Position numbers and translations under genes: made by a program. Of a stretch of 42,479 bases of DNA, positions 9,465-17,317 are shown in pieces (position 1 is the stretch's first letter; the number at the start of each line of letters is the position of its first letter). The stretch is taken from positions 1 to 42,479 of the forward strand of contig NZ_JAFFZO010000042.1 in NCBI RefSeq assembly GCF_016924145.1, given 5' to 3'. Origin of the DNA: Amphritea pacifica (GTDB lineage: Bacteria; Pseudomonadota; Gammaproteobacteria; Pseudomonadales; Balneatricaceae). The notes under the pieces are model-generated. The model saw only the letters and a list, made by a program, of their open reading frames with translations, was not told the origin of the DNA and did no database searches.

Positions 9465-9522
9465 TCTGAAACAAAAAAAGCCCCTATTAGTCATCAGAGA
9501 GAGGACTAAAGGAGGCTTCATT
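9465..9522 (-). terminator. Intrinsic terminator just upstream of the MCP gene
   Basis: On the minus strand AGCCTCC...TTTAGT pairs with ACTAAT...GGGGCT, followed by seven T's ending about 20 bases before the MCP start codon. It may end the dioxygenase transcript, whose stop is about 170 bases upstream, or act as an attenuator for the MCP-NIT-EAL operon. Confidence 0.6.
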
Positions 9523-9692
9523 GCCATACCAAAACTTTGCCAGAAATAGAAAGCAAAAAGTGAGCCGCTTTATGGGAATAGCTGAATAATCAGTACTTTT
9601 GGCAAAAATGTGTTTAGCGACAGCTATTTTTGCCCCCTTAACTACCGGTGAATCATTGTTGTGGGCAAAAATGGTGCGATCAGATGGTTTGA

Positions 9693-10643
9693 TTATTCAT
9701 TGGATGTTGCTCTTGTGGTTGTGCTGGCAACCTGCTTCGCTACCTGCTTTTCGGCAAACCGGTTTATCGGCTCAAAATCAGGCAGGGGGAAGGGGATATA
9801 TGGGTTTAATCGCGAAGAGAAATAGACCGACAGGCGGGAGGAGCCTGCCGCAGCTTCCCCCCTGCGGTGAAAGCCGGAGGTGTCGGCAATCACCAGCGTA
9901 TTGGCGGGAACGTCAAATGTCTGAATATGCAAAAGATCCAGTGAGGCCAGTTCACTCTCTGCAATGCGCAATGATCCTCGCGCCGCATAGCGTTCATTCA
10001 GCTGCCGCCCCTGAATGCTTTGTCGGTACTCCCAGCAAAGCCGTTTCAGCGTTAACCGGTGAGAACCTTCGACATACTGGAAGGGGCCTTTGTCGGCCGT
10101 GACATCCTCAAGAAACAACCAGGCTTTCATCGTTGGATGAAAGGTATCTGAATGGAAGTGTTTCTGCGGGTCGTCGTTAACTTCACCGCCGCGGTTGCAG
10201 ACACGCAGGAAGTGGGGCCAGGGACGGATAGCGGTTGAAGCCACGTAAGTCAGAAGATCTCTTATTGAGGATGACTCGCACAGCATTCTGGCTGCAGGAA
10301 GCTGCTTCAGAGCCTCCTGATCAAGGAAAGCGATCCGGGTGGTAGTATCGCCCTGAATAAACGCCCGAATCTCTGGCCAGCAGTGCTCGCCTTCATCCTG
10401 TAAGCGTTTAAACAGTTCAGGCGGCAGAACATTGCTGATACGCAGATAGCCTTTTTGACGAAACTCGCGGCGGTGTGCTGAACTGATGTTCCAGCTAAGA
10501 ATCCAGCGGCGAAAAGCGGTAATTAAACGCGCCATAATGAGCCGGATAACATGTAATCCCAGGCGGTTCAGCAGCCGGTTTCCCAGAATCGGGTTGGCTT
10601 CAAATGATTTGGCTTCAGTGAAAATTTCCATCACCCAGACCAT
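9693..10643 (-). CDS. Phytanoyl-CoA dioxygenase family protein
   Basis: A non-haem Fe(II)/2-oxoglutarate dioxygenase-type protein; substrate not deducible. The iron-binding triad is visible as HFHSD (H and D) and the distal H in SGFHRRGEA, with a following R in SSRLSVYF that could bind 2-oxoglutarate. FQYVEGSHRLTLKR is typical of the PhyH family. The frame stays open to 10700; I favour the ATG at 10643 (MVWVMEIFTEAKSF), with ATG at 10631 also possible. It lies just outside the left end of the integrative island, so its promoter region may have been altered by the insertion. Confidence 0.85.
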   Translation of the reverse strand: MVWVMEIFTEAKSFEANPILGNRLLNRLGLHVIRLIMARLITAFRRWILSWNISSAHRREFRQKGYLRISNVLPPELFKRLQDEGEHCWPEIRAFIQGDTTTRIAFLDQEALKQLPAARMLCESSSIRDLLTYVASTAIRPWPHFLRVCNRGGEVNDDPQKHFHSDTFHPTMKAWLFLEDVTADKGPFQYVEGSHRLTLKRLCWEYRQSIQGRQLNERYAARGSLRIAESELASLDLLHIQTFDVPANTLVIADTSGFHRRGEAAAGSSRLSVYFSSRLNPYIPFPLPDFEPINRFAEKQVAKQVASTTTRATSNE

Positions 10644-10815
10644 ATATTGTACAACCCTGCTTTTTTGCAAAACGGACTCCGGACGTGCGCTGTTGATCAT
10701 TACCGATCAGGTGTAGTGGTGTTCTCAATGCTCTTGTTTTGCCACATTGAGTGGCAGGTAAGACCCCGGTTGATTCAATTGGTTAACGACAAGGAGCTGC
10801 TCAACAATAGCAGTT

Positions 10816-10836
10816 TGCCCACCAAACTGCCCACCA
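10816..10836 (+). repeat. Integrase arm-type repeat pair, left end
   Basis: Two copies of TGCCCACCA start at 10816 and 10828. The same pair, with the same 12-base period and the same following CT, occurs at 19085 and 19097 at the other end of the island. Confidence 0.7.
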
Positions 10837-10983
10837 CTTGCCTTTGGCATTTACTAAATCTTAGTGGTGCTTCTCGGCTATTAGTACGGAAAAACAGTAC
10901 CGTTTTTATGCTGCTGTCAGGGTCTAAAAATAGCAGTTTTGAAAGGCTTTATCGAGTAATTTTCTCAACACTTTATCCAGCAA

Positions 10984-11042
10984 TGGATACAATAATGTCC
11001 ACTTTCTATTTAATTTCGCTATAATGGATATAACTGTATCCA
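10984..11042 (+). promoter_or_regulatory. hipBA promoter with two operator palindromes
   Basis: Two 18-base inverted repeats, TGGATACAATAATGTCCA (10984-11001) and TGGATATAACTGTATCCA (11025-11042), have centres 41 bases apart, about four helical turns. Each is followed by CTT. A TATAAT -10 box (11020-11025) touches the second. E. coli HipB binds TATCC/GGATA half-sites, so HipB autorepression is the natural reading. Confidence 0.7.
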
Positions 11043-11056
11043 CTTGGTTTTTGCAG

Positions 11057-11347
11057 ATGAATTTTACCTTACTTGATGATACCGATGTAAGCCAAGCCTA
11101 TGCGGCTTATTTACGTGAGTTACGTCAACGAGCAAAGTTGTCACGAGCTGCGCTTGCTGAGCGAAGCTGTGTACCTGCGGCCACCATTAAGAAATTTGAG
11201 TTGACTGGGCAAATTTCATTTCGCCAATTGCTGTTGCTTTGGCAAACACTTGATTCGCTAGAGAGGCTTTATCAGCTCACACAACCTAACAAAGAGCGCA
11301 CCACTATGCCCACTAGCATTGATGAGGTGCTAAAAGATGAGTTTTAA
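11057..11347 (+). CDS. hipB: HipB-type antitoxin, XRE family
   Basis: A 96-residue DNA-binding antitoxin with an XRE helix-turn-helix: YLRELRQRAKLSRAALAERS followed by VPAATIKKFE. It should neutralise HipA and repress the operon. An earlier in-frame ATG at 11024 lies inside the -10 box and second operator, so it would not be in the message; ATG at 11057 is the better start although its ribosome site is weak. Its stop region overlaps the hipA start (11337-11347), typical of coupled antitoxin-toxin translation. Confidence 0.88.
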   Translation: MNFTLLDDTDVSQAYAAYLRELRQRAKLSRAALAERSCVPAATIKKFELTGQISFRQLLLLWQTLDSLERLYQLTQPNKERTTMPTSIDEVLKDEF

Positions 11348-12689
11348 ACCTATTCAAAAACTCGCCGTAACTCGCACGTTAAGCTCAGGTGAACAGATCT
11401 CTGTTGGAGTCTTGGCTCAGAATCGGCAAGGCGTTTTTTTCCAGTATGCAGACAGCTATTTGCAGCAGTTTGGCAATTTATCACCGTTTACCTTGCGAGC
11501 GAGCACACAAGTTCAAGCCGCACCTAAAGCGCCACATCAAGGTGTACATGGCGTATTTGGAGATTGTTTGCCCGATGGTTGGGGCATGCTGTTACAAGAT
11601 CGTATTTTCCGGCAACAGGGCATTTTGCCTAATCAATTAACGGCGATGGATAGGCTGGCCTTTGTCGGTGATAAAGGCATGGGAGCGCTGTCTTTTTCTC
11701 CGGTGTCTGAGTTTTCAGCCACGACGAACGCTGACATTGATTTAGCTACTTTAGGCTTAGAAGCGCAAACGCTGTTCGATGCTTCAATGTCAGATTATAT
11801 GGATGATAATCAAGATGAGTTAGATGGACATACTCAGCAGGTGTTGGCCGCATTAGTCGCCGGTGGTAGTTCGGGTGGAGCAAGGCCCAAGGCGCAGATT
11901 TATATGCCTGCTGGGGAAACTCAGCATTGTCGAACCTTCGCTCAGCCTGGAGATGAGGCTTGGCTGATTAAATTTACCTCGAAGAATCTAGCGCTCGGCC
12001 ATGAAGAAGGTTTGTGTGAGGCGGTTTATTTGCAAATGGCTGAGCAAGCTAAGTGTCAACCGCCGCAATGGCAACTCATTGAAGCACCAACTACAAGCGG
12101 TGCGTCTGCCTGGTTGGCGCTTAAGCGTTTTGATTATGTCACTCAACAGACCAATTTAAGCGGCAATCGCAGTTCAGGTCGCCTGCATATGCACAGCGCT
12201 TGCGGGCTGCTGGATGCAGACTTTAGAACGCCAAGTTTAGATTACATTGATTTAATTAAAGCCAGCCGTCAGTTGTGTAAATCTCCAGCGGCTGGACAGC
12301 TGCAATTTCGCCGTGCCGTTTTTAACCTGCTGTCGTCTAATCAAGACGACCACAGTAAAAACTGGGCGTTTTTGCAAGCGGATGACGGTCAATGGGATCC
12401 TGCACCTTTTTACGATGTTACTTACAGCCCACATCCATTCAACGAACATGCCACTGCGTTCGGAGGTTATGGCAAAGCGCCACCGATTAAGGTGATGCAA
12501 AAACTAGCGACCAGTGCTGGCTATGGGAGCTGGCATGATGCAAAGCAAGTCATTGAAGAAGTCGCAGAAGCCATAAGCCAATTTACGTATCTGGCACAGC
12601 AGCAAGGGATCAGTAAAACAACAGTGTCTACGATTGCTAAGACATTGGATCAGCGCAAACAGGAAAATGCAGCGCTTTATTATCGCTAA
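11337..12689 (+). CDS. hipA: HipA-type serine/threonine kinase toxin
   Basis: A 450-residue member of the HipA kinase family. In E. coli HipA phosphorylates glutamyl-tRNA synthetase and triggers growth arrest and persistence; the target here is unknown. Visible motifs are GVFGDCLPDGWG (72-83) in the N-terminal domain, GGSSGGARPK (176-185) as the nucleotide-binding loop, NQDDHSKNWAF (335-345) with the catalytic Asp and Asn, and FYDVTYS (358-364) as the metal-binding segment. The length matches E. coli HipA (440). All motifs look intact, so the toxin is probably active and held by the overlapping hipB product. It is the only plus-strand operon of the island. Confidence 0.95.
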   Translation: MSFKPIQKLAVTRTLSSGEQISVGVLAQNRQGVFFQYADSYLQQFGNLSPFTLRASTQVQAAPKAPHQGVHGVFGDCLPDGWGMLLQDRIFRQQGILPNQLTAMDRLAFVGDKGMGALSFSPVSEFSATTNADIDLATLGLEAQTLFDASMSDYMDDNQDELDGHTQQVLAALVAGGSSGGARPKAQIYMPAGETQHCRTFAQPGDEAWLIKFTSKNLALGHEEGLCEAVYLQMAEQAKCQPPQWQLIEAPTTSGASAWLALKRFDYVTQQTNLSGNRSSGRLHMHSACGLLDADFRTPSLDYIDLIKASRQLCKSPAAGQLQFRRAVFNLLSSNQDDHSKNWAFLQADDGQWDPAPFYDVTYSPHPFNEHATAFGGYGKAPPIKVMQKLATSAGYGSWHDAKQVIEEVAEAISQFTYLAQQQGISKTTVSTIAKTLDQRKQENAALYYR

Positions 12690-12723
12690 GGCTCATCCTA
12701 ATGCTCAGTTAAACGGTGTTTGT

Positions 12724-12752
12724 GGCAGGGGCGTTTTTACGCTCCTGTTTTA
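12724..12752 (+). terminator. Intrinsic terminator after hipA
   Basis: CAGGGGCG and CGCTCCTG pair around a TTTTTA loop (12726-12747), with one G-T wobble, and a short T run follows. It overlaps the 3' end of the convergent methyltransferase remnant. Confidence 0.6.
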
Positions 12753-13280
12753 AGCCCCTTTGCGCAGCACAAACATGTGGTACCCAAACTCGCCTAGGTA
12801 ACGTTCATAAATCGCAATTTCTCGCTCGATATCTGCGATGGCGTTTGAATTTGGCATGCTTGCTTTTACTTCTGCCACTCGCGCTTTGAGTGGTTGATAG
12901 TAATCGTGCCATGCTTGTTCCCTTAAGGTGAAATGATCAATCACTTCAAAGCCTGCTTGGCGCATTTGGCTTAAGCGTTTTTCGATGGTTTGCATATCTG
13001 GGTATTCACCTTCCCAGAATGCAACCGCCTCCTGGCTTGGGTTATCGGTTAACCAGATCAAATCACTGACGACCATATAGCCGCGATTAGTCAGTAGTTT
13101 ACTCCACTGGGTTAACGCTTGCTCAACCCCCATTATGTAAGCTGAGCCTTCTGACCAGATGCAATCAAAGCTTTCAGGTGCAAAAGGCAGATCCGTCATA
13201 CTGGCGCAGCTTAGAGTAACGCGGGTATCTAATCCCTGCTCAGTGAGGCGTTCACAGAGTTCATCCAGGGGCTCTGCCAT
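12750..13280 (-). pseudogene. Class I SAM methyltransferase, N-terminally truncated
   Basis: The 176-residue frame is the C-terminal two-thirds of a class I SAM-dependent methyltransferase: LPFAPESFDCIWSEGSAYIM is the acidic loop and following strand, and YMVVSDLIWL the next core strand. The SAM-binding Gly-rich motif that should precede PLDELCERL is missing, as are about 60-70 residues of a normal protein. The ATG at 13280 sits at the apparent break point and no ribosome site is evident. Just upstream, in another frame, is an unrelated or frameshifted segment (13229-13525). I read this as a remnant; substrate unknown. Confidence 0.7.
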
Positions 13281-13525
13281 TTTTCTACGATCACTTGCGC
13301 GCCAATGCTATTCAGCCATTGGTGAATCGGGCAGCCTGGGTGCGCTTGTTTAACGCGCGGTAACTGATAGGTCAGCCAGCGGGTTAGGCGTTCGGCTGCA
13401 TTATCGCACTGGCTTAATGCTGGGTAGAGGGTAAACGCGCCATGCCCAACCAGTAAAGCGACCACCTGCTGTATCCATTCTCTATCCCAATCGTTAGCAC
13501 TTGCCCATAACACGTCACTTATCAC
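13229..13525 (-). CDS. Hypothetical protein, possibly a degraded gene
   Basis: A 98-codon frame from GTG at 13525 that overlaps the start of the methyltransferase remnant in a different frame. I do not recognise it. The composition looks protein-like (WASANDWDREWIQQVVALLV, PGCPIHQWLNSIGAQVIVEK). An ATG frame reading MTNQQGDK then stop lies just upstream, so one single-base shift would give a natural N-terminus; this suggests decay. It may have been fused to the methyltransferase piece by a deletion near 13275. Confidence 0.35.
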   Translation of the reverse strand: MISDVLWASANDWDREWIQQVVALLVGHGAFTLYPALSQCDNAAERLTRWLTYQLPRVKQAHPGCPIHQWLNSIGAQVIVEKWQSPWMNSVNASLSRD

Positions 13526-13982
13526 CTTGTTGGTTCGTCATGCCGTCTATTTTCAGTCGTCGAGTGCAGACGCGGTGGTGAATTAGATGAAAGAAATGGC
13601 CATCAAACTCACCAGTCAAATCGGTTTTTTATGTTGATCTGTGCGCGGCTAACTGATTGAAATATATCGTCCAATGCGGCTCTGTTTGGCGGCATTCAAC
13701 TAGTGCAAAAAAATCGAGACGCCAAACGATCGTTTGCATTCTGGGTTTAAAAAATCAAACGGTTTGTACTTTGATGCCGAGGTTGGTTTAGGGGGAAAAA
13801 AGTGCCAAATCTTGCTTTGAGCCAGTACTGGCAAGGCTTAGCAGCGTTGGATTTCAATCGAGAAGCCAAACAGTAAATGGGCTAATTTCCCTGTTTGGCG
13901 TTTCGATCCAAAAGCCAAACGGATAGTGGTTTTGGCGTATGGGGGTAAAGGCATGGGGAAGTGTTTAATGAAGTGCTGCTGT
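13526..13982. other. Non-coding stretch with clustered GCCAAAC motifs
   Basis: No gene is supported here. The segment carries GCCAAAC at 13721, 13865 and 13914, the reverse GTTTGGC at 13684 and 13893, and near copies at 13803 (TGCCAAAT) and 13930 (TTTTGGC). ATCGAGAAGCCAAACAG (13857-13873) and CTGTTTGGCGTTTCGAT (13891-13907) form 17-base arms with two mismatches. Confidence 0.65.
13857..13907. repeat. Inverted repeat built on GCCAAAC
   Basis: The arms ATCGAGAAGCCAAACAG and CTGTTTGGCGTTTCGAT match at 15 of 17 positions with a 17-base spacer. A direct relative, ATCGAGACGCCAAAC, lies at 13713-13727. The element is just past the helicase stop codon and could be a terminator without a T run, a protein-binding array or an iteron-like site. 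Confidence 0.6.
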
Positions 13983-16391
13983 TTATTTTGGCTTGGTATT
14001 TGATGAAGGGACGTTTTCTAACTTCAGTGAAGGTTGCTTGTTACTGTTGTCATCAATGTACTCAAGGGCGTACCCCATAGCCTTGTAGCTTTTCTCGCGT
14101 TTTTTAAACATGCGTTGCAGCATAGGGAGGGCGCAGTCTACATAGTCGTGAATGGTGACTTGTGTTTTTCCTTCCGATTCACGATGAATTCGACCGGCAT
14201 ATTGGGCCAATGTACCTTTCCATGCGATTGGCATGGCCAAAAACAACGTATCCAGTCTTGGTAGGTCAAACCCTTCACCCACATATTTTCCTGTTGCGAC
14301 GACAATTTGAGCCGATTGCAGATGATTGTCAGCGTTCTTGCGTTCGGCAGATTTCATGGCGCCTTTGAGTACGACAGTGCTTATACCCATCTTGGTAAGT
14401 TGTGAGTGTATTTCCTCTGCGTGCTCTCTACGCTCTGTAAGGACTAAGGGGTGTCCGCCATTTTGAACACACTGAGAGGCGTCAGAGACAATTTTTGAAG
14501 TGCGCTGTTGGTTATCGACGAGCCAGCGGTAAGCATCGCTTATTTTGGGTCGCTCATCTGTTTTTATTAGCTCAGCTGGCGGTATATAGTAGAGCTGATG
14601 AATCATCACGGTTTGAGTAAATTGCTCATCAGGACTTTGTTTCACTTTATAGCGAATGGGCCCTGCCGCCATAAAAATGATCTTCTGATGGCCATCTTGT
14701 CGCTCTGGCGTTGCTGTTAGGCCCAATACATATTTTGCTCTTACCTCGTTGAGTACCATTTCAAACCTTGGCGCAGACAGATGGTGGCATTCATCAACAA
14801 TAATATGGCCGTAGTCTTGGATGAGAGGCGTGATGGAATTGTCTTTTTTATTGACCAAGCTTTGGTAGGTGGCAATGTCGATAATGCCACTCGGCTTTCT
14901 TTTACCCCCGCCTATACTGCCAATGTTTACTTCTGGTAGGAACGTGCGTAATCGCTCTTGCCACTGTTCAAGCAGTTGTCGGCTATGAACCAGTATTAGG
15001 GTATTTACTTTGCGTTTTACGATCATGCCAATGGCAGTAACCGTTTTTCCAAATGCAGTCGGCGCATGCAAAATACCGAAGTCGTGTTTAGTTATTGAGG
15101 CCACTGCGTCTCGCTGGTTCTTTCGCAAGGTGAACGCAGGGGTAAGTTTTAATAATGGTTTGCCGGTTTCACGCTTATCGTCAAGCAGTGGCGAAATATT
15201 GTGCTCTTGTAGCAAAGCAATCGCATCATCGAGACAGCCACGCGGTAGTGCAAGATAAGCGTTTTCAATACGAGCACAGGAAATAAACCTTGGAATGCCA
15301 TGGGTTGAAAAACGCAACGCTTGTGTCTTAAAAAACACAGGATTAGAAAAACTAGCTAATCGCTTTAGTCCTGCCAGTAGTGGCCCAGGTAACTCGCTCA
15401 TCAAAAAGTAGATATGGTTGGCCAAGGTAATGGTCACGTTTTTTGGCAAAGACTCTAATGTTATTGGTGCGGCTTTGGCTGTGATTTCCCAAGGTGGGCG
15501 GTTGTCTGTTATCCCCTGTTCGGATAGTAATAGGGTATTGGGTGAAATGGTTGTTATGAGTTGATCAATACTCGATTGCGTGAGCGTTTTAAGCTCAGCA
15601 AGGTACTGCCATTGATCGTCAATCGCATTCAGGTCACTGTCAACAAAGCAACTGCGGCCTGAAAGGCGAGCCTCCTTTTGAAGTGGTAGCGCAATGAGAT
15701 TGCCAAACCCGCCTTCAGGAAGGACATCTTGGTTAGGAAAGAGCCTGTCATAGGAGTCAAACGAAAGATTTGGAAATATTTCCATGGCTTTATCAAGCAA
15801 AGCGAAACCCAGTGCCCGAGCCTGGTTAGCGGGGATATTGGTTTCAAAAAAGATCCATAAGTGCGCCCCGTTGCCAGAGCGCGAGATTTCTATCGCGTGC
15901 GGAATATCAAACTCTTGGCACGCTTTAGACATTGCTTTGACTTCTTCTTGCCAACAGCCTTTGTCAAAATCGGCTGCCAACAAATAGCACGTATTATCTT
16001 TCAGTAAGGGATACAGCCCCACCACTTGATGACCGGCAAGGTGCCTGTAAATAATGCGCTCGTTTAGTTCGCTAAACTTTCGGTGTGAACAGTCTTGGCA
16101 TTTAATGCGGGGTTTGTTGCAAACCCCGTTTACCCATTCATTATCACAGGCTACGGAATAGCCACTGCGGCCCTGTTGGTTTTGCCAACGATTGGCAAAG
16201 ATATCCTCTCGTCCACGAAATCGTTGTCTGAATAGGGCGACTTTTTGTTCTGGGGTGAATGTCTGTATTGAACGCTGGTTTTGAGCGCTACGCAAAGCCT
16301 CTCTTAATGCGAGAAGCCGCTGCTTTTCGTTTTCAAGCTCAGCTAACCTGTTATCAATAGCCGAAATATTTGGGTAGCGAGCGTCATTCAT
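13983..16391 (-). CDS. Primase-like/SF2 helicase fusion protein (TOTE-type conflict-system candidate)
   Basis: An 802-residue protein in three parts. Residues 8-40 look like a coiled coil, followed by a four-cysteine cluster (C82, C91, C98, C101). Residues about 110-270 resemble an archaeo-eukaryotic primase fold: LLAADFDKG with D141 and D143, SGNGAHLWIFF with H177, and FGNLIALPLQ. Residues about 420-750 are an SF2 helicase: Walker A APTAFGKT (443-450), DECH (533-536), LTATPE (558-563) and QYAGRIHR (730-737). This architecture matches, from memory, proteins described as TOTE conflict systems, thought to act in defence between mobile elements; I could not confirm by search. It begins 25 bases after higA on the same strand, so it is probably co-transcribed with the toxin-antitoxin pair. 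No nuclease domain is evident. A helicase/primase for replication of the element is the alternative. Confidence 0.8.
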   Translation of the reverse strand: MNDARYPNISAIDNRLAELENEKQRLLALREALRSAQNQRSIQTFTPEQKVALFRQRFRGREDIFANRWQNQQGRSGYSVACDNEWVNGVCNKPRIKCQDCSHRKFSELNERIIYRHLAGHQVVGLYPLLKDNTCYLLAADFDKGCWQEEVKAMSKACQEFDIPHAIEISRSGNGAHLWIFFETNIPANQARALGFALLDKAMEIFPNLSFDSYDRLFPNQDVLPEGGFGNLIALPLQKEARLSGRSCFVDSDLNAIDDQWQYLAELKTLTQSSIDQLITTISPNTLLLSEQGITDNRPPWEITAKAAPITLESLPKNVTITLANHIYFLMSELPGPLLAGLKRLASFSNPVFFKTQALRFSTHGIPRFISCARIENAYLALPRGCLDDAIALLQEHNISPLLDDKRETGKPLLKLTPAFTLRKNQRDAVASITKHDFGILHAPTAFGKTVTAIGMIVKRKVNTLILVHSRQLLEQWQERLRTFLPEVNIGSIGGGKRKPSGIIDIATYQSLVNKKDNSITPLIQDYGHIIVDECHHLSAPRFEMVLNEVRAKYVLGLTATPERQDGHQKIIFMAAGPIRYKVKQSPDEQFTQTVMIHQLYYIPPAELIKTDERPKISDAYRWLVDNQQRTSKIVSDASQCVQNGGHPLVLTERREHAEEIHSQLTKMGISTVVLKGAMKSAERKNADNHLQSAQIVVATGKYVGEGFDLPRLDTLFLAMPIAWKGTLAQYAGRIHRESEGKTQVTIHDYVDCALPMLQRMFKKREKSYKAMGYALEYIDDNSNKQPSLKLENVPSSNTKPK

Positions 16392-16416
16392 AACAAGCTA
16401 ATTTTGATTCGCATTG

Positions 16417-16788
16417 CTATGAAGCGCGAACTTGCGGTGGCTTGATCAGCGACTCTGCTGGGATACCTAGCCCTTCATGAAGTTTCCAAATCATTTTTAG
16501 CGTGAGTGATCGCTTATGGTTTAGGATTTCATAAACACGATTGCTTTTACCTATCATGGGTTCAAGATCTTTAACTGTTAATCCTTTGCGCTCCATCTCA
16601 AACTTTATTGCCTCAACAGGATCTGGCAAATCCATTGGAAAATGCTTTGCTTCGTAGGCTTCAACTAACGTAACCAAAATATCCAGCTTTTCGCCTTCGA
16701 CGGTATCAGGCTCCGCCATCATTAGGTTTTCGATATCGTTTAATGCCGCGCGGTAGTCGGCATCTGTTTTAATAGGTCTGATGTCCAT
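16417..16788 (-). CDS. higA: HigA-type antitoxin, XRE family
   Basis: A 123-residue antitoxin. The C-terminal half has an XRE helix-turn-helix (MERKGLTVKDLEPMIGKSNR then VYEILNHKRSLTLKMIWKLH); the acidic N-terminal part is typical of the HigA branch with a long N-terminus. It should bind and inhibit HigB and repress the operon, probably through the palindrome at 17134-17150. It lies 31 bases after higB and 25 bases before the primase/helicase gene on the same strand, so the three may form one transcript. Confidence 0.9.
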   Translation of the reverse strand: MDIRPIKTDADYRAALNDIENLMMAEPDTVEGEKLDILVTLVEAYEAKHFPMDLPDPVEAIKFEMERKGLTVKDLEPMIGKSNRVYEILNHKRSLTLKMIWKLHEGLGIPAESLIKPPQVRAS

Positions 16789-16819
16789 TATATATACCTC
16801 TTGTTACTACCTTTTGGCT

Positions 16820-17122
16820 TCAAATCGTTTGCACATCAATTTGATTGTATTGTGCATGGCTGCCGATAAACCGTATGTAAACCACCTTGTAGGCATAATT
16901 GATCCAAACGACTAATCGGTATTTATTACCGGCAATGTTAAATACGACACGCCCATCTTTGAGGATGCTGGCATTTCTAAAGTCCTGTTTCACATCCGCC
17001 GGTGATCCCCAATCAGCGTTTAATGCATGCCTATACCACGCTAAAGTTGGCTCTTTAGCGTCAATGTATTCTGGGCTGTCTTCCCAAAATGTTTTTAAGG
17101 TTGATAATGCGATAATTCTCAT
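16820..17122 (-). CDS. higB: HigB-type mRNA interferase toxin
   Basis: A 100-residue toxin of the HigB branch of the RelE/ParE fold, which cleaves mRNA on the ribosome. Family marks are WYRHALNADWGSPADVKQDF, VVFNIAGNKYRLVVWINYAY and YIRFIGSHAQYNQID; the last holds the conserved His-Tyr pair. Toxin-first order is typical of higBA. The start ATG at 17122 follows a palindromic operator. The promoter therefore governs higB, higA and perhaps the large gene behind them. Confidence 0.93.
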   Translation of the reverse strand: MRIIALSTLKTFWEDSPEYIDAKEPTLAWYRHALNADWGSPADVKQDFRNASILKDGRVVFNIAGNKYRLVVWINYAYKVVYIRFIGSHAQYNQIDVQTI

Positions 17123-17133
17123 GAATAGATGTT

Positions 17134-17150
17134 AGTCCCAATTTGGGACT
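17134..17150. promoter_or_regulatory. Probable HigA operator
   Basis: AGTCCCAATTTGGGACT is a perfect inverted repeat with seven-base arms and a three-base centre. It ends 12 bases before the higB start codon, where repressor binding would block transcription. Confidence 0.7.
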
Positions 17151-17170
17151 TTTGCAAGTTTGGCATTTTT

Positions 17171-17222
17171 GATGCGGTTAGGAGTTTTTACCGCATCCCC
17201 AATTGCCCCATTCCTTGGGGCA
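17171..17222. repeat. Two adjacent hairpins between the membrane-protein gene and higB
   Basis: GATGCGGT/ACCGCATC (17171-17178 and 17190-17197) and TGCCCCA/TGGGGCA (17204-17210 and 17216-17222) are perfect inverted repeats. They could end the transcript of the small membrane-protein gene, but no T run follows on the minus strand. Confidence 0.45.
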
Positions 17223-17317
17223 GTTTGCTTTCCTCTTATTCTCCCTCTAAAGCTTGGTGTATCAAGTGTTGCCCCATTGTCCCAACTGCCCACGGTAAGT
17301 GAGCAAATGGGGGCTTG

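Larger units (their letters stand above)
10701..11056. other. Left end of island and hipBA control region
   Basis: No gene is supported in this 356-base stretch. It holds two TGCCCACCA repeats (10816, 10828), two inverted repeats that look like HipB operators (10984-11001 and 11025-11042) and a TATAAT box at 11020-11025. Confidence 0.6.

Noticed and set aside
9465-9600. Cyclic-di-GMP (GEMM) riboswitch before the MCP-EAL operon
   Set aside because: A short AAGCCTCC string resembles part of the motif, but the rest of the conserved core and the tetraloop-receptor pairing are not visible.
13681-13940. Integron attC-like sites formed by GCCAAAC/GTTTGGC pairs
   Set aside because: attC core sites need RYYYAAC and GTTRRRY; GCCAAAC and GTTTGGC do not fit, and there is no cassette structure.
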